DNA from: Komagataeibacter diospyri
Lineage (GTDB): Bacteria; Pseudomonadota; Alphaproteobacteria; Acetobacterales; Acetobacteraceae
Assembly (NCBI RefSeq): GCF_006538165.1
Contig: NZ_BDLU01000053.1
Location: forward strand, 1 to 51,940
Direction: 5' to 3'
Length of the DNA stretch: 51,940 nucleotides
Shown here piece after piece: positions 41,601 to 48,508 of the stretch (its first letter is position 1; each line of letters opens with the position of its first letter). A program made the translations under genes and the position numbers. Below the pieces are notes generated by a model, which was not told the DNA's origin, ran no database searches, and saw nothing but the letters and a program-made list of their open reading frames with translations.

Positions 41601-43706
41601 AAGGCGCGCGGTGATCTCCGACGGACGCAGATCGGCTGGCTGGACGGCTTCCAGCGCCGTGACGTTCCGGGCGTAGCGCCAATCGATCCGGGCTGCATCG
41701 CGTGCCTCTTCCAGCTTGGTCCGCACGGCGCCGGAGAGCATTTCGTCAGCCGTGACCCAGACATCGCGACCGTCCACGCTCCGTACCGGATCGAGATACA
41801 CCGCATCCCCCAGTGCGGCTGCGACCTCAGCTTCGGACTGTCCCATGAGTTCCGCGATCCGCGGCATTTCCACGCCGCCTGTTTCATGCAGGCAGACAGC
41901 CAGGGCGTCGTGGGCGGAATGGATTTCCGGTTCGACAGGCGCATGAATGACCCGTTCCGAGAAAAGCGGTCCCATCCGGCCCTTCTGTGTCGCCTCGTCA
42001 TATTCCTCGATGGACGAAACCAGCCAGACATCGGGATCATCGTAAAATGGCGTCAGGTTTGGCCGCCGCTGGGTTTCGTTCTCGACCCCGGTTTCCGGGT
42101 CGATCCTGACCGTCACGTTCATCAGGTTGATCGGTCCGAACTGTCGGACAAAGCTGAAATAGGCACGCTTCAGATCGCCCTGCAGGCGTCCATAGGGCAG
42201 GTTCTCCATCTGCGCCCGCAGAACCGCGCGTGCTGCATCCCGGACGGGTATCAGTGCGGTAATGATCCGGGCATGCTTCTGGAAAAGGCCGTCCTTCTGG
42301 TCCCCCTTCCTGATGGCTACCGTAGCGGCTTGGCCGTCGCATATCTGTTGCAGGACGCCTTTCGTGACGAAGTAGGATCCCTCTTTCAGCAGGGCGCCAT
42401 CGGCCGCCGTGCCGATCAGGACACTGGATCCCGTCGGTCGGACGATGCGCTGGTCCAGGGGTTCCGAAAAGCGCACGTCCTGCCCGATCCGGCTCAGGGC
42501 CTCGGGCAACATCACATCGAGTCCGCAGTCGGCACACGCGTGGCATGTGTAATCGGGGCCGAACTGGGTGGTGGTCCAGCCGTGACGGCCAAGCACCTGC
42601 TCCGGATGGTCGAGGAAATAGCGGTTAACAAGGAGCGGGCCGTTGCCCTGGTCGCTGTCCACAAGAGCGCTGGTTTCCAGCCAGGCCTCATCATCGGCCA
42701 TGTCGCCGATCATGCGCTTTCGAAACACCAGCACGTCCACCACGACGTCCGTGCCGGCGTCATCGCGCATGGCTCCGGCCGGAAGACGGACCGCCCCCAC
42801 GAGGTCAGCCATTTTAGCGATGGTCCGACGCGCGGTGCTGTCCGTCTTATCCAGCGTATGGCGGGACGTCACGAAGATTGCAATGCCGCCCGGGCGGAGT
42901 GCTTCGATGGATCGGGCGATGAAAAAGTCATGCAGGCTCAGGCCAAGCCGCCCCAGACCTTCGGGGCCCCGCACGGTGCGATTGGAAAAGGGTGGATTAC
43001 CGATCGCAAGGTCGTACCCGGTTGCGAGCTTCGCTGTCGTGAAATCCTCGCTGCGGATCCACTGGTTCGGATAGAGCCTGCGCGCAATCCTTGCTGTGAT
43101 CGGATCATTCTCGATCCCGGTAAAGGCGATGCGTCCCTCGAGCTTTTCCGGTCGGGCCGCGATAAAAAGACCGGTGCCACACCCGGGTTCGAGCACGGAA
43201 CCGCCTCTAAATCCCATCCGCAACACTGTACTCCAGAGTGCGTGCACGATCAGTTCAGGGGTGAAGTGCGCATATTGTGTTGCGCGCTTCAGTCCTGCCC
43301 TCTCAATGTCTGTTGTGGAGGCATGGATCGCCTCGCCAATTTCTTCCCAGCCTGGACGGGCACTATCGCTTCCAGATGGGAACAGGTTGTTCGCCAGTTC
43401 TCCTGCTCCAAAGCCGATGAAGCGTGACAGGACGATCTGTTCGGGGGACGATGCGTTTCGGTCAGCTTCTTCGATCTCCTTGAGCAGTGCGATTGCCAGC
43501 GCATTGTCACGGGCTCGCTGTTTCCACGTAGCTGCGAGGCTTCGGTCGGTAACCATATGAAAGTCGATCTGGGGAAGGGCCATCGCGGCCGGTGTGGCGG
43601 GCGAGGCAGGGGATGAACCGTCTTCACCTTCAAGTTCGCCCCAGAAAAGGTCGTTCTGGGTATCTGCGAGAGCGGTTGTACCGAAGAGGTTGAGCTGGAA
43701 CGACAT
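38607..43706 (-). CDS. Giant N6-adenine methylase / SNF2-like helicase (DarB-like)
   Basis: 1,699 residues from the ATG at 43706 (CGGAGCACGG upstream). An adenine-methyltransferase domain comes first: LEPGCGTGLF (motif I, about 172-181) and AIGNPPFSNR (catalytic NPPF, about 237-240). The superfamily-2 helicase follows: AHAVGSGKTFSMVAA (about 876), LVDEAQQFRKLS (about 1030), SGSPITNTLAEMW and IIQREGRIERQG (motif VI, about 1384). A coiled, acidic C-terminus ends the chain. The architecture matches phage P1 DarB, which protects DNA from type I restriction, and plasmid-borne relatives. It probably modifies or shields entering DNA. Element copy C precedes it. Confidence 0.85.
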   Translation of the reverse strand: MSFQLNLFGTTALADTQNDLFWGELEGEDGSSPASPATPAAMALPQIDFHMVTDRSLAATWKQRARDNALAIALLKEIEEADRNASSPEQIVLSRFIGFGAGELANNLFPSGSDSARPGWEEIGEAIHASTTDIERAGLKRATQYAHFTPELIVHALWSTVLRMGFRGGSVLEPGCGTGLFIAARPEKLEGRIAFTGIENDPITARIARRLYPNQWIRSEDFTTAKLATGYDLAIGNPPFSNRTVRGPEGLGRLGLSLHDFFIARSIEALRPGGIAIFVTSRHTLDKTDSTARRTIAKMADLVGAVRLPAGAMRDDAGTDVVVDVLVFRKRMIGDMADDEAWLETSALVDSDQGNGPLLVNRYFLDHPEQVLGRHGWTTTQFGPDYTCHACADCGLDVMLPEALSRIGQDVRFSEPLDQRIVRPTGSSVLIGTAADGALLKEGSYFVTKGVLQQICDGQAATVAIRKGDQKDGLFQKHARIITALIPVRDAARAVLRAQMENLPYGRLQGDLKRAYFSFVRQFGPINLMNVTVRIDPETGVENETQRRPNLTPFYDDPDVWLVSSIEEYDEATQKGRMGPLFSERVIHAPVEPEIHSAHDALAVCLHETGGVEMPRIAELMGQSEAEVAAALGDAVYLDPVRSVDGRDVWVTADEMLSGAVRTKLEEARDAARIDWRYARNVTALEAVQPADLRPSEITARLGAPWLPVSDIIAFTAEVLGVETVIYHAPAVACWTVEKRAFMGKAEATSVWGTEWRHAGELLEDALTQASPKIWDVWRDGDGNEHRELNTQETEAAKEKLAAIRRAFETWVWQDGDRAERLVRLYNDTYNNLVARAFDGSHLRLPGASTTISLRPHQKRVIWRIIAAGGTYIAHAVGSGKTFSMVAAVMEQKRLGLISKAMIAVPGHCLAQMAREFLMLYPTARILVADETNFVKAKRQRFLARAATGNWDAIIITHDAFRFIPVEGDFERQMIEAQITSYEEVLESVDAADRLSRKRVESMKEKMQAKLEGLAARKDDLVHLGEIGIDQILVDEAQQFRKLSFATNQSDLKGVDPNGSQRAWDLFVKTRYLAAKNPERPLIMASGSPITNTLAEMWTVSRYMDLEALQKRYLHEFDAWAANFGETRTELELQPSGLYKPVTRFTEFVNVADLMAMYRDFADVVQHDDLRQYVKLPAIRGGRREIIVAPTNDNFRAYQKTLAARINAIEARQGRPQKGDDILLSVITDARHAAIDLRFVAPLAANDDTSKLNLMIGNVFRIWQETLESRYSDPETGRSYDLPGAVQMIFSDLGTESAMETRGFSAYTWIRDELIRLGVPRAEIAFMQHYRKSAAKQKLFGDLNAGRKRILIGSTATMGTGVNAQQRLKALHHLDVPWLVSDIIQREGRIERQGNQHAEIELYAYAQQGSVDATNWQLLERKQRFIGLAMSGDRSIRRIEDIGGEGGNQFAMAKALASGDARLMHKAGLEADLARLERLAAAHYDDQFAVKRAIDRAEREIAGAERQIPLIEADITSRQPTKGDAFVLRRDKGDVSEREKAGSWLLSQVRLAAKNGEAGVWNLGRIGGFAVICEAGPGRRVRGEKRAVDVTLFVEARSGRIEIAVEDDTKGLGLTSRLEHALLRIDDALRDAIRMREEAQRRLPSYRARLGLPFAEQAMLDEKRAELKALEDDLAATATDEDPVHDDTEDREKEEEAAA

Positions 43707-43869
43707 GGCCGTGCTCCGTACAAACGCCGGCACCCGGCACTGCTTCTGCAGGCCGGGATGGTTCCGGGGTCAGGTTTTCGGGATGTCAGGAACGGGCGTG
43801 CTAACCAGGTTGTGCTGCCTGATTACTCTTTCCTTCAGATCTTATCGCAACCGGGTCGGGCAGTGCGGT

Positions 43870-43950
43870 GCAAGGGTGCCGCGTAGCGGCAGCACCGGAC
43901 CCGCGCGCAGGCGACGCAGACGCCGAGCACGGGGAGGAGCTACCCCTTGC
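43870..43950. repeat. 81-bp covarying structured element, copy C
   Basis: Same 81-bp length and outer arms as copies A and B. Hairpin 1 carries T-A at positions 8/22 where A and B have C-G, with a loop change. The 31/64, 42/54 and 43/53 pairs match copy B. It lies 164 bp upstream of the methylase-helicase ATG. An A/T-richer stretch (43975-44005) is on its far side, where a leftward promoter would be expected. Confidence 0.75.
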
Positions 43951-44129
43951 GGCGTGCTGACCGATCTGGTGCCGTTTTGTGTTATTTAGATCTTTTTTTG
44001 CCCATTCCTCTTCGGCAAATAACGGGCAAAAGACCCAAAGCTCTGGCGCAACCGACCGTAGGTAATCTAACGGCAGTGCCAGACGATACATCCCGCGCAA
44101 GCGGCGCATCACATCAACAGACAGAAGCG

Positions 44130-44160
44130 TTTTACGCGGTAAAATTTTTACGGCGTAAAA
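44130..44160. promoter_or_regulatory. Four-half-site operator upstream of parA
   Basis: TTTTACG at 44130-44136 and CGTAAAA at 44154-44160 form perfect 7-bp arms. Between them lie GGTAAAA and TTTTTACGG, so four TTTTACG-like half-sites alternate in orientation within 31 bp. The site is about 97 bp upstream of the parA ATG. It is the natural site for autorepression by the partition proteins, or a centromere-like site. A further small palindrome, GATTT-GG-AAATC, follows at 44161-44172. Confidence 0.65.
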
Positions 44161-44256
44161 GATTTGGAAATCTTCGCTTGTCTTCAGAAAGCTGTCCTGT
44201 AAAAACTTCTTCTACATGGTGGCGGTCCGCGGAACTCCTGCATCGATAAGGTCCCA

Positions 44257-44931
44257 ATGACAAAACATCCCTCTCCGTCAAAGCAATCCATCGTGATGCT
44301 ATCATCGCCAAAGGGCGGTGTCGGAAAATCGTCGTTATCCCGGAATATACTTGTCTTAGCTGCTCAAGCAGGCAGACAAGTATTAGGATTGGATATGGAT
44401 AAACAGGCAACTCTAGCCACATGGGCGGAACGCAGGGAACGCGTCCGTGCGAGTATTCCGGCTGTATCCCATATTCCTGTACATCGCGCGTCTCTTGATG
44501 ACTGGCGGTCTACCCTGAAAATGGCGAGGCAATCCTCCGCCGATTTTATTGTCATCGACACGCCGCCTTCAATCGAAATCAACATGACGGCAATCTTGGG
44601 CTTGTGTGAGGGTTCTGATTTTGTTCTGGTTCCTTGCCAGCAAAGTCAAGACGATTTAGATAGCGTGATACCGTGGATGCGCCATTTGAAACAGAGCGGC
44701 GCGAAAGCAGCGTTCATCATTAATCGGGCGAATATTCGAACTCGTTCCTACGCGACTATCCGCTCCAAATTGCTGAATGTCGGACCCGTGTGTCCCGTAG
44801 AAATCGCCCAAGCAGAGGAAATATCACTTGCAAATGGTAAAGGGTTGGGCGTCATGGATCTAAGTCGGCCCAAAAACGCGGAAGCGTTTGGCGCACTCTG
44901 GTCTTACTTGCGACAGGAGTTGGACCTGTGA
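44257..44931 (+). CDS. parA: ParA-family partition ATPase
   Basis: 224 residues with the deviant Walker A SSPKGGVGKSSLSRNI, the switch region GLDMDKQATLATWAERR and Walker B FIVIDTPPSIEINMTAI. It is a small (type Ib-like) ParA without an N-terminal DNA-binding domain. It drives segregation of plasmid copies over the nucleoid. The start follows AAGG. Its stop overlaps the partner gene's GTG (GTGA). Confidence 0.92.
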   Translation: MTKHPSPSKQSIVMLSSPKGGVGKSSLSRNILVLAAQAGRQVLGLDMDKQATLATWAERRERVRASIPAVSHIPVHRASLDDWRSTLKMARQSSADFIVIDTPPSIEINMTAILGLCEGSDFVLVPCQQSQDDLDSVIPWMRHLKQSGAKAAFIINRANIRTRSYATIRSKLLNVGPVCPVEIAQAEEISLANGKGLGVMDLSRPKNAEAFGALWSYLRQELDL

Positions 44932-45626
44932 GCAAAGCCAATTCGACGCGCGGTATCTCGCTGCGAGCTTTGCAGGGCCTTGATGCTGACGAAATACAGC
45001 CGTCTGACGCGCGTCCTAGTGAGCTACATGAACTCACCACCGTATCCTCTGAAACCTTGGAGACGATTGCATCAGTATTTTCCGGAACGGACCTCGCGAA
45101 GGACGAGGGCCGCATCCGGATCATTCTTGACACCCAGCGCGCAGTCACATCGGCGTGGGAAAAGGCTGCGCGTTCCTTTCTGGAAATCGGTCGAGCATTA
45201 AATACGCTAGAAAATGCACTTTTTTCGCGAGAAGAGAAAAACCGTCTTAAATCCAGCTTCGAGCGCTTTTTTCCTTTCTCCGAACCGGTGGCTTCTCAGT
45301 TGCGTCGGATCGCAAGCATGGTAGATAGTGGCCGAATTAGCGAGACTTCACTACCGGGTTCATATAGTGCAGCGTACCAACTGACTTTGCTGGGACCAGA
45401 AGAACTCGATGCGGCTCGCGAGAAGGGCCTAGTCGCACCCAGCGCGTCTCGTTCCGCAATCATAGCATTCCGAAAGTCAATCAAGCGGCCCGAGGCCCAT
45501 GTTGATTTTGCCGCGCTCGTAACAGAGGCGCGGCGCCTTAGAAGCACCAGGCGCCAAATGCTGGAACAGCTTGTTGCCATCCGAAAGCGCTTACGTGAAA
45601 TCGATGAACTTATCGGTGACGAGTAA
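44928..45626 (+). CDS. Putative centromere-binding partner of ParA
   Basis: 232 residues from a GTG at 44928 that overlaps the parA stop by 4 bp. The body is helical (AWEKAARSFLEIGRALNTLE, SSFERFFPFSEPVASQLRRI, ARRLRSTRRQMLEQLVAIRK), with serine/threonine-rich beginning. It lacks a canonical ParB CTPase motif, so the role as ParB-like centromere-binding protein is deduced from its place directly after parA. Confidence 0.6.
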   Translation: MSKANSTRGISLRALQGLDADEIQPSDARPSELHELTTVSSETLETIASVFSGTDLAKDEGRIRIILDTQRAVTSAWEKAARSFLEIGRALNTLENALFSREEKNRLKSSFERFFPFSEPVASQLRRIASMVDSGRISETSLPGSYSAAYQLTLLGPEELDAAREKGLVAPSASRSAIIAFRKSIKRPEAHVDFAALVTEARRLRSTRRQMLEQLVAIRKRLREIDELIGDE

Positions 45627-45685
45627 GGAATCCGAGAGAATATTAAGAGGCCAACCCACGCATCTATTACGGGATCGGTAATACG

Positions 45686-46383
45686 ACCTTCCACAAAAGG
45701 CGATCGAAATACGGCGGGATGGAAATGCCGGAAGCACAGTGCCTCAAGCCTCTTGAAGAGGAGAACGAAAACCTGAAGCGGCTCCTAGTGGAAAGCGTAA
45801 TGGAGGCCTCGAAGCTGGAGGAGCAGCGAATAGGAAATTCGTGAGACACCTAGTTTATGGCGTAATGCTCTGACCAGAGCCATGACCGAACGGGATTGCT
45901 CGCAAAAACGGGGCGGGCCTGTAGCCTCATCAGCACCGACCCACGGACGTGGCGTTATGCGTCAGTCATGCCGTCCATATGATACCGAGGCGCGCAGCCC
46001 ACTATGCCACCTTGCGGGCGAACGATGTCGGTTCGGCTATCAGAGCCGGCAGGTTTTTTCTGGATGTGCGAGGGAGTAATGATGATCCACAAGAAGCTGT
46101 TCCGGTTGTATCGCAAGGAAGAGTTGTCGGTCCACAAGTCTGGTAGCCAGAAGCAGGAAATCGGCATCTACTCGCCAATGCTGGTACCCGACGGTCTTAA
46201 TTAGCGCTGGAGCCTTGATTTTTTTCGGACGCGCTGGATAACGGATGTCGCTTCCGCGTGCTGCCAGTTGAAAACGATTACACGCGGGAGGGCCGGGCGC
46301 TAAAGGGGGGGACGTTACCGTTACGCGAACTCGACCGGATCGACGAATATCGCGGCTTCAACATGATGATCGTCAGCGACAAC
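45686..46383 (+). pseudogene. IS3-family element, degraded 5' part (orfA end and orfB start)
   Basis: OrfA text: SKYGGMEMPEAQCLKPLEEE then NENLKRLLVESVMEASKL, to a TGA at 45842. Further on, in changing frames, are OrfB blocks: KKLFRLYRKEELSVHKSGSQ, IGIYSPMLVPDGLN (TAG follows), RWSLDFFRTRW, and LRELDRIDEYRGFNMMIVSD ending at the codons for D-N at 46383. An IS1111-type element then interrupts the gene, and the rest resumes at 48032. Several frameshifts and stops show that it was dead before or after the insertion. Confidence 0.75.
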
Positions 46384-46395
46384 GTCCTATATCGG

Positions 46396-46605
46396 GAAGC
46401 ATCCGGTCGATTTGGCAACACGTCTCTATCGGCAGTTTGCACTGTCGTTGAAAAATACTGCAAGCAAAAACTAGGCGGTCTCCACCGCAAAATAAGGTGC
46501 TCCCTGCCATAGCAAACACAGAGTCCAGAGCGGCGTGATGGCGCCGTGGCTCTAACCGTCCTGAAGATGGGATGCGATAACCCAGGTGGAGGACCCAAAC
46601 ATTAT
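46396..46605 (-). ncRNA. Candidate guide RNA region (bridge/seeker RNA) of the IS1111-type element
   Basis: IS110-family transposases are guided by an RNA encoded in the element's own non-coding end; in the IS1111 subgroup it lies downstream of the transposase. Here the 210-bp downstream end is the longer of the two and contains no protein-like frame, but I could not derive target-matching loops by eye. Placement is inferred from the subgroup. Confidence 0.35.
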
Positions 46606-47877
46606 CTACAGGGTCGCTAACGCGCCCTCACGGCACTGAGTGAGAGGGGTTCCTCCACCTGGAACCGGCCCCTCAACGAAGGGCCGGTAATCGTCACCGC
46701 GTTTAATGATCGCGTGCACAACACGTCCCATCTTTGCGGTGATGGCTGTGAACGCCTTGCGGCGCAGGTCCGGATCATGCCGGTCCCTGGCCACATAGCG
46801 ATCGAACTTGTCACGGAAGCTGTTCTCGCGCTGACGAATGGCGACCTGAGCTGCCATCCACAATGTGCGGCGCAAGCGCGCATTACCGCGCCTGGACAGC
46901 TTCGTTCTGCCGCGATACTGACCCGACTGGTAGGTGGACAGATCCAGACCGCAGAATTTGAGAAATTGCCGATGATGACGAAAACGTCTCAGATCACCTG
47001 CCTCGGCCAGGATTGTCAGGGCATGGATCGGCCCGATGCCTGGCACCTGCTGCAGACGCCGGAAATCGGCATGCTCGCCCAGCAGTTCGATGGCCGCGGC
47101 CTCAATGTCGTCGCGCTGGGCAATCAGGCGCCGCGCCTCTCCCAACACCAGCCTGAACATCCCGATCGCAGGAGCATCCGGGGCAATCGGCAAGGCGATG
47201 GATGTCCGGGCTGTGTCCCAGATGTCGCCAGGCAGACGAGACTTGCTGACCTTGCGACCGACGACGTCCCAGGCTGCCGCGACAAACGCATCTTTGCCGA
47301 GCACCGTGATGCTGGCGGGAACCGGGAATTGCTCGAGCAGAGCGAAAAACCAGTCGCTGCGGGTATTGCCCCTGAAACGATCGATCTCCGGAAAATAAAG
47401 CGGCAGATAATGGGTAAGGATCCGGTGCTGGACCTCAGTTTTGGCACGGGAAATCACCTCGTGCGTAACGGACAGTTCCTGAACGTCATTGATCCTGTTG
47501 GCCAGCGGATCGTGATACGGTTTGGTCGCACCGATCTGGAGCATGTGCAGGATGACCTGCGCATCCTTGGGATCATTCTTGTCCCAGCCATTGTGCAGAG
47601 CTTCTCGTGTGCGGGCGAGGGCGACCGAAGAAATCAGGCGTGTATCAAACCCAGCCTGCACCAGGCGCCAGGCCAGTGGCCGATGATAATGGCCTGTCGG
47701 TTCGAAGCCAACAATGACCGGTCGCGGCGCCAGAGCCTGGAGCTCTGCCACGAAGCGGTCATGCTCGACGCGCGTGTTAGCCACGGTCAGGCGTCGTCGC
47801 CGCCGGCTGCCGGGCATTTCGATCAGGACCTCATTGCGGGATTTGGCGACATCGATGGCGACGAGGACGGCAGTCAT
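46606..47877 (-). CDS. IS110-family transposase (DEDD)
   Basis: 423 residues from the ATG at 47877; upstream in-frame starts have no clear ribosome-binding site. The RuvC-like DEDD domain has VAIDVAKSRNEV (Asp9), IVGFEPTGHYHRP (Glu59) and WDKNDPKDAQVI (Asp102, Asp105). The C-terminal Tnp_20 domain has VPGIGPIHALTILAEAGDLR, FCGLDLSTYQSGQYRGRTKL with the conserved serine, and SRRGNARLRRTLW. It looks intact, so the element may still be active. Confidence 0.92.
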   Translation of the reverse strand: MTAVLVAIDVAKSRNEVLIEMPGSRRRRRLTVANTRVEHDRFVAELQALAPRPVIVGFEPTGHYHRPLAWRLVQAGFDTRLISSVALARTREALHNGWDKNDPKDAQVILHMLQIGATKPYHDPLANRINDVQELSVTHEVISRAKTEVQHRILTHYLPLYFPEIDRFRGNTRSDWFFALLEQFPVPASITVLGKDAFVAAAWDVVGRKVSKSRLPGDIWDTARTSIALPIAPDAPAIGMFRLVLGEARRLIAQRDDIEAAAIELLGEHADFRRLQQVPGIGPIHALTILAEAGDLRRFRHHRQFLKFCGLDLSTYQSGQYRGRTKLSRRGNARLRRTLWMAAQVAIRQRENSFRDKFDRYVARDRHDPDLRRKAFTAITAKMGRVVHAIIKRGDDYRPFVEGPVPGGGTPLTQCREGALATL

Positions 47878-47971
47878 TGGTATAGTATAGTATCGGATCT
47901 GGTCACGGTCGGTTGTCTCCTCTGTGTGGCTGGACACCATCACTATGGAGACATGTCGCCTGGTCATGGCC

Positions 47972-47999
47972 GCCGATCTGGCCTTAAGGCCAGATCGGC
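47972..47999. repeat. 28-bp perfect palindrome in the left end of the IS1111-type element
   Basis: GCCGATCTGGCCTT is followed directly by AAGGCCAGATCGGC, a perfect 28-bp palindrome with no loop. It lies 95 bp upstream of the transposase ATG, inside the element's left end. Confidence 0.8.
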
Positions 48000-48031
48000 A
48001 TTACCGATGCCGGCGCTTCCTGATGTGCTAC

Positions 48032-48304
48032 GGCATCGAGATGACGTCGAACGCAATCCTGGCCTGGCAAGAAAAACGGTCGGTGCTGTGGCACTTTATC
48101 ATACTAGGCAGGCCGCAGAAGAAAGGGCTCGTCGAGAGCTTCGACGGCCGGTTCCGGGACAAATGCCTCAATGAACGTCTGTTTCGCAACATCGCTCACG
48201 CACGTATTGGTCATCGAGATCTGGCGTGCCGACTACAATGCCGTCAGGCCCCACGCTGGCATGAACGGCATGACGCCAAAGACTTTCGCCCAACACGCCA
48301 ATAA
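48032..48304 (+). pseudogene. IS3-family element, 3' part of orfB
   Basis: The frame resumes GIEMTSNAILAWQEKRSVLW, HFIILGRPQKKGLVESFDGR and FRDKCLNERLFRNIAHAR, carrying the region of the catalytic Glu of IS3 OrfB (family form: V-E-S-F-N-G-R). The text is then shifted (VRPH-like PRWHERHDAKDF remnants). The sequence AGGGCACTTTCGGGGCAGG at 48341-48359 resembles an IS3 right end. Confidence 0.72.
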
Positions 48305-48491
48305 AGCAAATAGCAATCCATAGAACTCGACCTAAAACTGAGGGCACTTTCGGGGCAGGGTAATGTCCCGACGGTTTGGGCTCTCTCTTTTAGGGCCTTC
48401 AACACGACACGGCTATCTTCGACTGTTCGTCCGCAATTATTCCACTGATCTGCCTCTATGTGACTCAGACGTTTTAATCGTTTACGTCGAG

Positions 48492-48508
48492 TGAGGACTT
48501 TAGCGGGA
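48492..48508 (-). repeat. Iteron over the repA stop codon
   Basis: TGAGGACTTTAGCGGGA matches, in inverse orientation, the CCCGYYARAGTCCTCA iteron of the origin. It covers the end of repA (stop at 48500-48502). The stretch between it and the IS3 end (48363-48491) shows nothing else recognisable. Confidence 0.7.

Larger units (their letters stand above)
46384..48031 (-). mobile_element. IS110-family (IS1111 subgroup) element inserted in the IS3 relic
   Basis: A 1.65-kb insertion splits the IS3 OrfB frame exactly between D-N and G-I-E-M-T-S; removing it restores the family-like DNG(I)EMTS sequence with no target duplication, which is typical for IS110/IS1111. Subterminal inverted repeats are present: GGAAGCATCCGG at 46395-46406 and CCGGCGCTTCC at 48010-48020 (one-base gap). 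Such subterminal repeats mark the IS1111 subgroup. The left end (transposase 5' side) is 154 bp and the right end 222 bp. Confidence 0.78.

Noticed and set aside
44928..45626. Calling this gene a canonical ParB
   Set aside because: No GxxR CTPase motif or clear ParB N-domain; partner role rests on position after parA.
46714..48174. Plus-strand frame of 486 codons opposite the IS110 transposase
   Set aside because: Antisense shadow of a gene with clear DEDD motifs; no ribosome-binding site or domain.
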